From Alsobacter soli (GTDB lineage Bacteria > Pseudomonadota > Alphaproteobacteria > Rhizobiales > Beijerinckiaceae): a stretch of 39,640 nt of DNA. The notes under the pieces are model-generated. The model was given only the letters and a program-made list of their open reading frames with translations, was not told the origin of the DNA and did not search any database. A program made the position numbers and the translations under genes. This document shows positions 7,978-16,964 of the stretch, piece by piece. The stretch is taken from NCBI GenBank assembly GCA_945883115.1, contig CAMCXA010000018.1, positions 1 to 39,640 on the forward strand, in the 5' to 3' direction. Numbering within the stretch: the stretch's first letter is position 1; the number at the start of each line of letters is the position of its first letter.

Positions 7978-9009
7978 ATGTCCCACATGATGATTAAAAC
8001 GGATCGCCGCCGTCTTTTGCAGATGATTGGTGCAGGCGCGCTCGGTTCAACTTTGCCGTTCGGCATGATGACATCGGCCAATGCTGCCAATCTCAGGATT
8101 GCCATGGTCGTGAAGAATTTGGGTAACAGCTATTTTGATGCGTGCCGTGACGGCGCGAATGAAGCCGCCAAAGAACTCGGCGGGATTGAAATCATCTACA
8201 CGGCGCCAACAAAGGCGACCCCGGAAGACCAGATCGCCGTGATCGATGCGCTGATCGCGCAGAAGGTTGACGGCATCATGGTGTCGTCGAACGACGCGAA
8301 TGCGCTCGTTCCAGTCGGCAAGAAGGCCATGCAGCGCGGCATCAAGGTGATCTCGTTCGACTCGGCTATCGCCAAGGACGGCCGGATCATGCATCTGAAC
8401 GCCTCGTCGACCGCCCTGATCGGCGCGAAGCAGGTCCAGATGATTGCCAAGACGATCAAGGGTGAAGGCGAAATCGCCATTCTCTCGGCAGCCTCCACGA
8501 TGACGAACCAGAATTCCTGGATCGCCGCGATGAAGGACGAGCTGAAGAAGCCAGAATATGCCAAGATCAAGCTCGTGACGACGGTGTATGGCGACGATCA
8601 GGACGACAAGAGCTATCGCGAAATGCAATCGCTCGTGAAGGCCTATCCGAACCTGAAGGGCGTCATCTCGCCAACCACGATCGGTATCCGGTCGGGTGCG
8701 AAGGCCATCATGGATGGTGGTTTGACCGGCAAGGTGTTCATCACCGGTCTCGGCCTGCCTTCCGAAATGAAGGATGCGGTTCTCAAGGGCGCGTGCGACA
8801 CGTTCGCGATCTGGAATCCGGTGGATTACGGCTATGCCGCAACGCAGATCATGGCGTCGATCCTCAAGGGTGCCGATGCAGGCCCCGGCAAGATGGTCAA
8901 GATGGGCCGTATCGGCGAAACCAAGGTTGGTGATGACGGCGAGGCAGCGATGTCCGAGCCGTTCACCTTCGACAAGAGCAATGTCGAGCAGTTTGCGAAA
9001 ATCTTCTGA
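7978..9009 (+). CDS. Sugar ABC transporter substrate-binding protein, RhaS/RbsB-like, Tat-exported
   Basis: A 343-residue periplasmic binding protein of the CUT2 (Peripla_BP_4) type. The N-terminus has a twin-arginine signal, TDRRRLLQMIGAGALGS, ending about ANAANL near residue 37. The mature protein begins LRIAMVVKNLGNSYFDACRDGA, the usual first strand and helix of ribose/rhamnose/AI-2-type binders. DGIMVSSNDANALVP and VISFDS are also typical. It resembles the rhamnose binder RhaS most, but ligand identity cannot be read from sequence. It is the first gene of the importer operon, with GGAGGA 5 nt before the ATG. Codon choice is strongly biased compared with the permeases, consistent with high expression. 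Divergent from the enolase-family gene. Confidence 0.93.
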   Translation: MSHMMIKTDRRRLLQMIGAGALGSTLPFGMMTSANAANLRIAMVVKNLGNSYFDACRDGANEAAKELGGIEIIYTAPTKATPEDQIAVIDALIAQKVDGIMVSSNDANALVPVGKKAMQRGIKVISFDSAIAKDGRIMHLNASSTALIGAKQVQMIAKTIKGEGEIAILSAASTMTNQNSWIAAMKDELKKPEYAKIKLVTTVYGDDQDDKSYREMQSLVKAYPNLKGVISPTTIGIRSGAKAIMDGGLTGKVFITGLGLPSEMKDAVLKGACDTFAIWNPVDYGYAATQIMASILKGADAGPGKMVKMGRIGETKVGDDGEAAMSEPFTFDKSNVEQFAKIF

Positions 9010-9043
9010 TCGCAACCTCTCTATCGGAGCTTAACAGTGATGA

Positions 9044-9080
9044 CCGCCATCCCGCCGGGTTATTTCGGTCGGGATGGCGG
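9044..9080 (+). terminator. Intercistronic hairpin between binding protein and ATPase
   Basis: CCGCCATCCCG (9044-9054) pairs perfectly with CGGGATGGCGG (9070-9080) around a 15-nt loop, followed by ACTTCCTTTT. An 11-bp GC-rich stem just after the first gene of an ABC operon typically attenuates transcription or protects the upstream mRNA, raising binding protein over membrane components. The downstream strand contains the first possible ATG of the ATPase gene (9074). Confidence 0.7.
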
Positions 9081-9103
9081 ACTTCCTTTTGCGTGAGATC
9101 GCA

Positions 9104-10639
9104 TTGACCAACGATACTTTAACCGCTCCCATTCTCACGCTGTCGCACGTCTCGAAAAGTTTTCCGGGCGTTCGCGCACTCCATGATGTTTCGCTCGACC
9201 TGCGGGCGGGGGAAGTTACGGCGCTGATCGGCGAAAACGGGGCGGGTAAATCGACCATCGTGAAAATTCTCACGGGCATTTACACGCCGGATGCGGGCGA
9301 AATCTCGGTTGCAGGCAAGCAGCGGCATTTTGTGTCGCCGCGGGATTCATGGGGCGCAGGCATTGCCGCGATCCATCAGGAAACGGTGATGTTCGACGAT
9401 CTGAGCGTCGCCGAGAATATTTTTATGGGCCATATGCCGGGCGGTCGTCTGATTGACTGGAAAGAGACGCGGGCGCGGGCCAAGACGTTGCTGCAGCGGA
9501 TCGAGGCGGATTTTGACGCCGATGCGCCGCTCAAAACGCTCTCCGTTGCGCAAAAACATATGGTCGAGATCACGCGTGCGCTGAGCCATGATGCCAGCGT
9601 GATCATCATGGACGAGCCGACGGCGGCACTTTCGCGCCACGAGATTGACGAGTTGTTCCGCATTATCGCGCAGCTCAAGGCGGAAGGACGGGCCATCCTG
9701 TTCATTTCGCACAAGTTTGACGAGATTTTCCGGCTCTCGGACCGGTGGGTGTGCCTGCGTGACGGCGAGAAGGTCGGCGAGGGGTTGACCCGCGACGTGA
9801 CCGAACCGGATCTGGTGCGTCTGATGGTAGGACGTCCGATTGATCAGGTTTTCCCGAAGCGCGACATTCCGATTGGTGCGCGCGTGCTCGAGGTGGAAGG
9901 CCTGACAAACGCGACCGAGTTCGCGGATGTTTCTTTCTCGCTGCACAAGGGCGAGATTCTCGGGCTTTACGGGCTTGTCGGCGCGGGACGCTCGGAAGTG
10001 ATGCAATGCGTGTTCGGTATGACGCCGCCGACCTCGGGCCGTGTCGTAATGAACGGGCGCGAACTTGCGATCAAGGCGCCGATAGATGCGATCGAGGCGG
10101 GGATTTCCTATGTGCCCGAGGACCGGCAGCATCAGGGCGCGTTTCTGCCGCTCGGGATCCGGGCGAATACAACGCTGGCGTCCCTTGCCGAGCATGTCCG
10201 GAACGGGTTTTTGTCGTTGGCCTCCGAGATGAAGGCGACGCGGCTTCTGGGCGGGCGTTTGTCGGTGAAGGCGGCGCATTGGGAGCAGACTCTGGGTGAT
10301 CTCTCAGGTGGCAACCAGCAGAAAGTCGTGATTGCCAAATGGCTTGCGACCAAGCCGAAAGTGATCATTCTGGATGAGCCGACCAAGGGAATCGATATCG
10401 GTTCAAAGGCGGCGGTGCATGATTTTATCGGCGAATTGGCCGAGGAGGGACTGGCGGTGATCCTGATCAGTTCCGAATTGCCGGAGATTATGGGCCTGTC
10501 CGACCGCGTGCTGGTGATGCATGAGGGGCGGATTGTGGCGCGGTTCGTGCGCGGCGAGGGAACCGGCGCACAGGCATGGAGCCCCGAGGCGATTGTGGCG
10601 GCGGCAACCGGAACCCCGATTGAAGGGAGAGCCGCATGA
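9104..10639 (+). CDS. Sugar ABC transporter ATP-binding protein (duplicated NBD, CUT2)
   Basis: A 511-residue protein with two fused nucleotide-binding domains, as in RbsA/RhaT. Domain 1 has Walker A GENGAGKST (about 43-51), the relaxed signature LSVAQKHMVEITRAL and Walker B VIIMDEPTAAL. Domain 2 has the degenerate P-loop GLVGAGRSE, signature LSGGNQQKVVIAKWL and Walker B VIILDEPTKGID. One weakened P-loop is normal for this family. Start: an ATG at 9074 lies inside the 3' arm of the preceding hairpin and lacks a spaced ribosome binding site. The TTG at 9104 follows a TGAG tract and gives MTNDTLTAPILTLSHVSKSF, the usual family start, so I prefer it. The stop overlaps the next start as ATGA. Confidence 0.93.
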   Translation: MTNDTLTAPILTLSHVSKSFPGVRALHDVSLDLRAGEVTALIGENGAGKSTIVKILTGIYTPDAGEISVAGKQRHFVSPRDSWGAGIAAIHQETVMFDDLSVAENIFMGHMPGGRLIDWKETRARAKTLLQRIEADFDADAPLKTLSVAQKHMVEITRALSHDASVIIMDEPTAALSRHEIDELFRIIAQLKAEGRAILFISHKFDEIFRLSDRWVCLRDGEKVGEGLTRDVTEPDLVRLMVGRPIDQVFPKRDIPIGARVLEVEGLTNATEFADVSFSLHKGEILGLYGLVGAGRSEVMQCVFGMTPPTSGRVVMNGRELAIKAPIDAIEAGISYVPEDRQHQGAFLPLGIRANTTLASLAEHVRNGFLSLASEMKATRLLGGRLSVKAAHWEQTLGDLSGGNQQKVVIAKWLATKPKVIILDEPTKGIDIGSKAAVHDFIGELAEEGLAVILISSELPEIMGLSDRVLVMHEGRIVARFVRGEGTGAQAWSPEAIVAAATGTPIEGRAA

Positions 10640-11631
10640 GCCTGTTTCTGAAATATCGGGAAATCATGCTCGGCCTGATCGTGCTGGTGATGGTGACCGG
10701 GATCAGCATCTCGACACCGGCGTTCGGCACGCTCGAGAACGGCGTGGGCGTGCTGAATGATACGGCTTTTTTGTTCATGATGGCGCTCGGCCAGATGGTC
10801 GTGATCCTGACGCGCGGGATTGATTTGTCGGTTGCGGCCAATCTGGCGTTGACGGGAATGCTTGTCGGCATGCTCAACCAGGCGTTTCCGGACCTTCCCG
10901 CTATTGTCTATCTCGCCTCGGCGCTTGTGATCGGGTGCGGGCTCGGGATGATCAACGGATCTTTGATCGCGTATCTCGGTATTCCGCCGATTGTGGTGAC
11001 GCTCGGAACGCTGGCGATTTTTCGCGGGATGATCGTTGTGGTTGCAGGTGGCGACCAGGTGAATGCGAGCGAGATGAGTTCGACCTTTGCGGGTTTTCCG
11101 AAGCTTGAATTTCTCGGATTGTCGAGCGTGTTCTGGATTGCGGTTCTGGTGTCGCTCGCGGCGTGGTTTTTTCTCAGCATGACGCGGGCCGGACGGGGGC
11201 TTTATGCGGTGGGAGGCAACCCGGTCGCGGCGCGGTATTGCGGCATCAGCCTGACGCATCAGGAGTTGATGGCCTATGCGATTTCGGGCGCGATTGCCGG
11301 GATTTGCGGATATTTATGGGTGGCGCGTTATGGCGTGGCCTATGTCGAGATTGCGAGCGGCTATGAATTGACGGTGATTGCGGCGTGCGTGATCGGTGGC
11401 GTCTCGATTGGCGGCGGGATCGGCACGGTGGCGGGAACGCTGCTCGGGGCGCTGTTTACGGGTGTGATCGTGAATGCGCTGCCGGTGATGCAGGTGTCGC
11501 CGTTCTGGCAGATGGCGATTTCCGGCGTTGTGATTCTGGCGGCGGTGATCATCAATGCCCGCGCCGAAGGGCGGGGCGGCAAGCTGATACTTCCCGAGGC
11601 ACGGCGCGCGGCAGCGCGGGCAAAGGCGTGA
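10636..11631 (+). CDS. Sugar ABC transporter permease 1 (CUT2)
   Basis: A 331-residue integral membrane permease of the BPD_transp_2 (RbsC/RhaP) family with about nine to ten hydrophobic segments. Family hallmarks are VILTRGIDLSVAANLALTGM (about 56-75), NGSLIAYLGIPPIVVTLGTLA, GRGLYAVGGNPVAARYCGIS and GGVSIGGGIGTVAGTLLGAL. The start overlaps the ATPase stop by 4 nt, so translation is coupled. It forms the channel with the second permease encoded 6 nt downstream. Confidence 0.93.
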   Translation: MSLFLKYREIMLGLIVLVMVTGISISTPAFGTLENGVGVLNDTAFLFMMALGQMVVILTRGIDLSVAANLALTGMLVGMLNQAFPDLPAIVYLASALVIGCGLGMINGSLIAYLGIPPIVVTLGTLAIFRGMIVVVAGGDQVNASEMSSTFAGFPKLEFLGLSSVFWIAVLVSLAAWFFLSMTRAGRGLYAVGGNPVAARYCGISLTHQELMAYAISGAIAGICGYLWVARYGVAYVEIASGYELTVIAACVIGGVSIGGGIGTVAGTLLGALFTGVIVNALPVMQVSPFWQMAISGVVILAAVIINARAEGRGGKLILPEARRAAARAKA

Positions 11632-11637
11632 GGACGG

Positions 11638-12684
11638 ATGATGCGTGAGCCGGTGACAGTTTCAAACGAGTCCGAGGCCAAGAGTGCAGCGGGTGCGGAG
11701 CGCTATCGCGTAGCCGACCATGCGCCGCGACGGCTCGCGGATGTGTTACTGCGCTGGGAGAGTATTCTGGTGATGCTGCTGATTGCGGTGATCATCGGCA
11801 ATATTGTGAAATCGCCCTATTTCCTCGATCCGTATAATCTGGCGGATGCGACTTATAATTTCTCGGAAAAGGCGATTATCGCGCTGGTCATGGCGTTGCT
11901 GATTCTGGTGCGGGAGATTGACCTGTCGGTTGCGGCCATTGTGGCGCTGTCGGCACTCGTAGTCGGGTTTCTCGGTGCGGCGGGGTATGGCCCTTTTGTG
12001 CTGATTGTCGCGGGCATCGCGATTGGCGGTCTCTGCGGGGCGTTTAACGGGTTTCTCGTGACGCGGAGCGGCGTGCCTTCGATCGTGATCACAATTGGCA
12101 CTATGTCGCTGTTTCGCGGCTTGGCGCAGGTATCGTTGGGTGATCAGGCGCTGACGACCTATCCGCAGGCGTTTCTTGATCTCGGCCAGACCTATTTTAT
12201 CGATTGGCCGCCCGTGCCGCTGTCGTTTTTCATTTTTCTGGTGCTGGCGGCGGTGTTTGCGGTGTTTCTGCATCTGACGGCGACGGGGCGGCGTTTGTTT
12301 GCCATTGGCGCGAATCCGGTGGCGGCGCGGTTTTCGGGTATCCGTGTGGACAGGATCCGCTTTGCGCTGTTTACGCTCTCGGGCTTGCTGTCGGGCCTTG
12401 GCGCGGTGCTGTTGACGGCGCGGATCGGGACGATGCGGCCCAATATCGCGCTTGGCTGGGAGCTGGATATTATTACCGTGGTTATTCTGGGGGGCGTCGC
12501 GATTTCGGGCGGGATCGGGACGATTGGCGGTGTTGTGCTGGCGGTGTTCGTGCTCGGGCTGACAACGTTCGGCCTGTCGCTGATGAATGTGCCGGGCATC
12601 GTGATCAATGTGCTGCTCGGGCTGTTGCTGATCATCTCGATTGCCGCGCCGATTCTCATCAGACGCGTTGTCCGGAGACACTGA
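11638..12684 (+). CDS. Sugar ABC transporter permease 2 (CUT2)
   Basis: A 348-residue permease paralogous to the preceding one, with a longer hydrophilic N-terminus (about 35 residues before the first membrane segment). Family motifs are LILVREIDLSVAAIVALSAL, NGFLVTRSGVPSIVITIGTM, GRRLFAIGANPVAARFSGI and GGVAISGGIGTIGGVVL. Two different permeases for one ATPase are typical of rhamnose-type CUT2 systems (RhaP and RhaQ). The start may be this ATG or the one directly following; GAGGA precedes both. Confidence 0.92.
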   Translation: MMREPVTVSNESEAKSAAGAERYRVADHAPRRLADVLLRWESILVMLLIAVIIGNIVKSPYFLDPYNLADATYNFSEKAIIALVMALLILVREIDLSVAAIVALSALVVGFLGAAGYGPFVLIVAGIAIGGLCGAFNGFLVTRSGVPSIVITIGTMSLFRGLAQVSLGDQALTTYPQAFLDLGQTYFIDWPPVPLSFFIFLVLAAVFAVFLHLTATGRRLFAIGANPVAARFSGIRVDRIRFALFTLSGLLSGLGAVLLTARIGTMRPNIALGWELDIITVVILGGVAISGGIGTIGGVVLAVFVLGLTTFGLSLMNVPGIVINVLLGLLLIISIAAPILIRRVVRRH

Positions 12685-12733
12685 CAGACTTAATCGCTTC
12701 ACTATCGCATTTTCAATTTTCAGGGAGGCTCGT

Positions 12734-13771
12734 ATGGAGATCAGGCATTTTACAACGCGGAACGGCACGGGGATGGATTTCTCCGCGGTCGGGCTCGGCA
12801 CCGCGCCGATTGGCGATCTGTATGCAAAGCTCGACGAGAAGACGGCGATTGCGACGGTGGAGCAGGCGGTTGCCAGTGGCGTGCGGATTTTTGATACGTC
12901 GCCGCATTACGGCAATGGCCTTGCCGAAGCGCGTCTCGGGAGCGGTTTGCGCCATGCGGCGCGCAAGGATGTGCTAGTTTCGACGAAGATCGGGCGCATC
13001 ATGAACCCGATGGGACGCCCGGCGGCGGAGAAGAAGGACGTCTATTCGCCGGGGTTTGCGGGTGGTTTTCCGCATGTGCCGCGGTTTGATTATTCCTATG
13101 ACGGGGCGATGCGCTCGATCGAGCATTCGCTGCTGCGTATGGGGCTGGACAGGCTCGATATCGTGCTGATCCATGATTGCGATGTGTGGACGCATGGCAA
13201 GGATGACGTGGACCGTCGGTTCAAGGAGGCGATGGACGGGGCCTATGTCGCGCTCGACAAATTGCGCAGCGAGAAGGTGATTGGCGGGATCGGCGTTGGC
13301 ATCAACGAGGCCGATATGTGTGTGAAATTTGCGCGCGCGGGCGATTTCGACGTGACGATGATGGCGGGCCGGTATTCGCTGCTGGTGCAGACGGGGCTCG
13401 AGGAGTTTCTGCCGCTGGCGGTGGAGAAGAAGATCGGCGTGATGCTCGCGGGCGTTTATAATTCCGGCATTCTCGCCGTGGGGGCTGTGCCCGGTGCGCG
13501 GTTCGATTATGCGCCGGCATCGCCGGAGATTATGGAGCGCGTGCGAAAGATCGAAGCGATTTGCACGGCGCATGGCACGACGATCCGGAAGGCGGCGTTG
13601 CAATTCTCGATGGCGCATCCGGCGGTGGTGTCCGTTGTGCTGGGTGGCGTGACACCGGCGGAAGTGGTGGCCAATGTGGCGGACGCCGCGGCGACGGTGC
13701 CAGCGGGTGTGTGGAGCGATTTGAAGGCGGCGGGGCTGTTGAATGCGGCGGCACCAACGCCGACCAAGTGA
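12734..13771 (+). CDS. Aldo/keto reductase (L-fucose / pyridoxal dehydrogenase-like)
   Basis: A 345-residue NAD(P)-dependent (beta/alpha)8 oxidoreductase. The AKR tetrad is visible: Asp54 and Tyr59 (FDTSPHYGNG), Lys85 (VSTKIG) and His147 (VLIHDCD). The FDTSPHYG pattern and the insertion MNPMGRPAAEKKDVYSPGF fit the D-threo-aldose/L-fucose dehydrogenase and pyridoxal dehydrogenase branch. It probably oxidises or reduces a carbonyl of the imported sugar or cyclitol. Start chosen at the ATG preceded by GGGAGG; the frame is open further upstream into the permease gene, but that part has no family match. Same operon as the importer, 49 nt after permease 2. Confidence 0.9.
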   Translation: MEIRHFTTRNGTGMDFSAVGLGTAPIGDLYAKLDEKTAIATVEQAVASGVRIFDTSPHYGNGLAEARLGSGLRHAARKDVLVSTKIGRIMNPMGRPAAEKKDVYSPGFAGGFPHVPRFDYSYDGAMRSIEHSLLRMGLDRLDIVLIHDCDVWTHGKDDVDRRFKEAMDGAYVALDKLRSEKVIGGIGVGINEADMCVKFARAGDFDVTMMAGRYSLLVQTGLEEFLPLAVEKKIGVMLAGVYNSGILAVGAVPGARFDYAPASPEIMERVRKIEAICTAHGTTIRKAALQFSMAHPAVVSVVLGGVTPAEVVANVADAAATVPAGVWSDLKAAGLLNAAAPTPTK

Positions 13772-13810
13772 AGTTGATCAAGTGAGCGTGTAACAGAACG
13801 GATATTCCGG

Positions 13811-14605
13811 ATGGCTAGTGCTTCGACAGGATTTGATCCGCGCCGGGCGTTTTCGCTCGAGGGCAGCGTGGCGGTGGTGACGGGTGGCGGCAAGGGGATC
13901 GGGCGGGGCATCGCGCTCGGCATGGCGCGTTCGGGCGCGCGGGTGCATCTCCTCGATCGTGATCTGACCGCTGCGACGGAAGCGGCGGCGATGATTGCCA
14001 GCGAAGGGCTGCAAGCCGTCGCGCACGGGGTGGATGTGACCGACGAGGCCTCGGTGGATGCGGCGATGGCGGCAATTGTCGCGCGCGAGGGGCGGATTGA
14101 TAGTTTGATCAATAATGCGGGGCTCGCGATCCGGCGTCCGACAATCGAGCTGAGCGTTGCGGATTGGGAAGCGGTGTTGAAGGTGAACCTGACCGGCGTG
14201 TTTTTATGCGCAAGGGCTGCGGCGCGGCATATGATCCCGAAAAATCGCGGTGCGATTGTCAATACGGCCTCGATCATGGGGCTTTCGGGCGGCGGGCTTT
14301 ATCCGAATATCTCGTATCAATCGACCAAGGGCGCGGTGGTGAACATGACTCGGGCGCTGGCCGTGGAATGGGCGCCGCACACTATCCGCGTGAATGCCAT
14401 TGCGCCGACATGGGTGCGGACCGATTTCATCAAGCCGCTGACGGATAATCCCGAGCTGCTGGCGCGGATGGAGGCGATGACGCCCTTGGGGCGGATTGCC
14501 GAGATCGAGGATGTGGTGGGCGCGGTGATTTATCTGGTCAGTCCCGCCGCCGCGATGGTGACGGGGCACACGCTCGCGGTCGACGGGGGATTTCTAGCGC
14601 AATAA
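13811..14605 (+). CDS. Short-chain dehydrogenase/reductase
   Basis: A 264-residue classical SDR. The cofactor motif TGGGKGIG is at 24-31, NNAG at 101-104, catalytic Ser154, and Tyr169/Lys173 in SYQSTKGA. An acidic residue at the end of the second strand (LLDRD, Asp50) favours NAD(H) over NADP(H). The C-terminus GHTLAVDGGFLAQ is standard. It is the last gene of the importer operon, 39 nt after the aldo/keto reductase, and likely oxidises a hydroxyl of the same substrate. Its TAA abuts the htpG stop with no spacer. Confidence 0.92.
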   Translation: MASASTGFDPRRAFSLEGSVAVVTGGGKGIGRGIALGMARSGARVHLLDRDLTAATEAAAMIASEGLQAVAHGVDVTDEASVDAAMAAIVAREGRIDSLINNAGLAIRRPTIELSVADWEAVLKVNLTGVFLCARAAARHMIPKNRGAIVNTASIMGLSGGGLYPNISYQSTKGAVVNMTRALAVEWAPHTIRVNAIAPTWVRTDFIKPLTDNPELLARMEAMTPLGRIAEIEDVVGAVIYLVSPAAAMVTGHTLAVDGGFLAQ

Positions 14606-16504
14606 TTAGCCGGCCAGACCGCGCATGACGAGGCGGTTGAGGCGGGCGGCGAAGGCAGCGGGATCTTCGGGGATTTCGCCGTCGATGATCTGCGCCTGCT
14701 CGAGCAGGAGATGTGCGAGATCATCGAGATCCGGCCCGGTGGCGCGCGGGATGGCGCGGAGCAGCGGGTGGCGGAGATTGACTTCGAGAATGGGCTTGGC
14801 GCCCGTGCCCTTGCTGTGGCGGGAGAGAATGCGCTCGAGTTCGCGGTCATAGCCGAACGAGCCTGCAACGAGGCAGGCGGCGCTGTCGGTGAGGCGCGAG
14901 GAGGCGCGGACGTCGGATACTGTTTCTTTCAGCACGTCTTTCAATGAGGCGATGATCTCATCGTCCGTGTCTTTCGCGGTGTCGTCGGCGGGTTTGTCCG
15001 CCTCGGCATCGAGCAGCGGGACGAGGCTGAGATCGACATCGCCCTGGCTGAGCGAGGTGAGCTTCTTGCCGTCGAAATCGAGCATGCCGGATGTCCAGAA
15101 CGCGTCGACGTGATCGGTGAGGAGCAGCACTTCGATCCCGCGGGCGCGGGCGGCTTCGAGCTTCGGATTGGCCTTGAGGCGGGCGATGCTGTCGCCGACG
15201 AGGTAATAGATTTCCGTCTGGTTCGGCTTGAGATCGGCGAGATACTCCTTGAGCGAGCGGAGCGTGTCACCATGGGTGGTGGCGAAGCGGGCGAGCGGCA
15301 AGAGATCGTCCTTGCGCTCGCGATCCTCGTAGAGCCCTTCCTTGAGGGTGGGGCCGAATGTTTCCCAGATTTTGAGATAGGTTTCGGGCTCGTTTTCGGC
15401 CTGACGGGCGAGTTCGGTGATGATTTTGCCGGTGATTGCCTTGCGGATCTGGGCGAGCTGGACGTTGTTTTGCAGCATTTCGCGGGAGATATTGAGCGGC
15501 AGATCCTCGCTGTCGACAATGCCGCTGACGAAGCGCAGATAATTTGGCAGGAGCTTGGTGTTGTCGGCGATGAAGACGCGGCGGACATAGAGTTTCACGC
15601 CGTTCTTGAAGCCGGGATCGTAGAGATCGAACGGGCGGACCGAGGGCACGAACAGCATGACGGCGTAGGATTGCCGCCCCTCGGCCTTGTAATGCAGCGT
15701 GAGGGCGGGCTCGTCATAGGCGTTGCAGAGCGTGCGGTAGGCCTCGGTGTAATCCTCGGGCGTGAGTTCGGATTTCGAGCGCTGCCAGAGCGCGCTGGCC
15801 TTGTTGATCTGGCGGGAGGTGTCGGCATCGACCTGCAGCATGATCGGGAACTGGATGTGATCGGAATAGCGGCCGATAATGCGCTCGATCTCGTCGGCTT
15901 CGAGATATTTGAGGGCGTCTGGCTTGAGATGCAGCACGATCTCGGTGCCGCGGACACAGCGCGCGGCGCGGGCCTTGTTAGCGGCTTCAATGGTGAAGCC
16001 CTCGCCGCCCGTCGATGTCCAGACAAAGGCCTCTTTTGCGGTGGCGCGGCGGCTGGTAACCTCGATGCGGTCTGCCACCATGAAGGCGGCATAAAAGCCG
16101 ACGCCGAACTGGCCGATGAGCTGCGCGCCGTCCTTGCCCTCGCGGGCCTCTTGCGCTTGTTTGATGCGGTCCATGAAGGCGCGGGTGCCGGAGCGGGCGA
16201 GCGTGCCGAGATTGTCGATCATTTCCTGCCGGTCCATGCCGATGCCGGTATCGGAGATGGTCAGGGTTTTGGCGTCCTTGTCGGGGCGGATGCTGATGGC
16301 AAGATCGCCGCCTGTCGCCATGAGATCGGGCGCGTCGAGCGCTTCATAACGCAGCTTGTCGCAGGCGTCGGAACTGTTGGAGATCAGCTCGCGCAGGAAA
16401 ATATCGGTTTCGGAATAGATCGAATGCACCATGAGGTGCAGGAGCTGGGCAATCTCGGCCTGAAAGGAATGGGTTTCAGCGGCGGAAGCTGCTTTTTTGC
16501 TCAT
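14606..16504 (-). CDS. htpG: Molecular chaperone HtpG (Hsp90)
   Basis: A 632-residue bacterial Hsp90. The N-terminal ATP-binding domain shows the [20 protein letters not shown] helix, [22 protein letters not shown] and [15 protein letters not shown]. The middle domain has [13 protein letters not shown] and the arginine-containing [11 protein letters not shown]. The C-terminal dimerisation domain ends [12 protein letters not shown]. The length is normal. It folds stress-damaged and client proteins in the cytosol as an ATP-driven dimer. It stands alone and convergent with the SDR gene; no heat-shock promoter is evident in the short upstream stretch. Confidence 0.97.
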   Translation of the reverse strand: MSKKAASAAETHSFQAEIAQLLHLMVHSIYSETDIFLRELISNSSDACDKLRYEALDAPDLMATGGDLAISIRPDKDAKTLTISDTGIGMDRQEMIDNLGTLARSGTRAFMDRIKQAQEAREGKDGAQLIGQFGVGFYAAFMVADRIEVTSRRATAKEAFVWTSTGGEGFTIEAANKARAARCVRGTEIVLHLKPDALKYLEADEIERIIGRYSDHIQFPIMLQVDADTSRQINKASALWQRSKSELTPEDYTEAYRTLCNAYDEPALTLHYKAEGRQSYAVMLFVPSVRPFDLYDPGFKNGVKLYVRRVFIADNTKLLPNYLRFVSGIVDSEDLPLNISREMLQNNVQLAQIRKAITGKIITELARQAENEPETYLKIWETFGPTLKEGLYEDRERKDDLLPLARFATTHGDTLRSLKEYLADLKPNQTEIYYLVGDSIARLKANPKLEAARARGIEVLLLTDHVDAFWTSGMLDFDGKKLTSLSQGDVDLSLVPLLDAEADKPADDTAKDTDDEIIASLKDVLKETVSDVRASSRLTDSAACLVAGSFGYDRELERILSRHSKGTGAKPILEVNLRHPLLRAIPRATGPDLDDLAHLLLEQAQIIDGEIPEDPAAFAARLNRLVMRGLAG

Positions 16505-16622
16505 CGGAAAGTCCCTCTACATCGTTTTAACAGAAATGACCGATATAGTGCAGCAAGGCTTGAGCGCAAGGGGCGGAGGGTGATAAATGGTATTGCCGTT
16601 GGTGTGCGTGCGCGTGCGTGAG

Positions 16623-16668
16623 TTTGCATTTAGCAACTATCATGAGAATAAATATTAGCAATTAGCTA
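16623..16668 (+). promoter_or_regulatory. Promoter/operator region of the RelE-XRE pair
   Basis: AT-rich stretch with TTGCAT (16624-16629) and, 18 nt on, ATAAAT as candidate -35/-10. TTAGCAA occurs at 16630-16636 and 16655-16661, followed by TTAGCTA, giving the inverted repeat TAGC-N5-GCTA (16656-16668). Repeats beside the promoter suit autoregulation by the HTH antitoxin encoded downstream. Confidence 0.4.
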
Positions 16669-16687
16669 TTGAATTTGGATTTCGACC

Positions 16688-16954
16688 ATGTCATATTCGA
16701 CACGGAAAGTGACATATTCCAAACAGGCGTTGAGGGTTTTGGCGCGGTGTCCGCGAAATACATCGCAATTGATCCGTGCGAAAATCAACCAATATGCGGT
16801 TGATCCTGCAAGCTTGGCCCAGAATGTCAAAGCGTTGAAGGGCGAGGACGGCGTGTTGCGTTTGCGTGTCGGTGATTGGCGGGTTGTGTTCAGTGAAACG
16901 TTTGAAGTTATTGACGTCATCAAAATCGCGTCCCGTGCCGACGCCTATTCGTGA
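16688..16954 (+). CDS. RelE/ParE-superfamily toxin
   Basis: An 88-residue small basic protein with the RelE fold pattern: N-terminal helix region YSKQALRVLARCPRNTSQLI, then VKALKGEDGVLRLRVGDWRVVF and the C-terminal strand VIDVIKIASRADAYS. RLRVGDWRVVF is the most conserved RelE-family block. Members are ribosome-dependent or gyrase-directed toxins. The cognate antitoxin is encoded 10 nt downstream; toxin first is the HigBA-like order. Confidence 0.88.
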   Translation: MSYSTRKVTYSKQALRVLARCPRNTSQLIRAKINQYAVDPASLAQNVKALKGEDGVLRLRVGDWRVVFSETFEVIDVIKIASRADAYS

Positions 16955-16964
16955 GGGGGTATCC

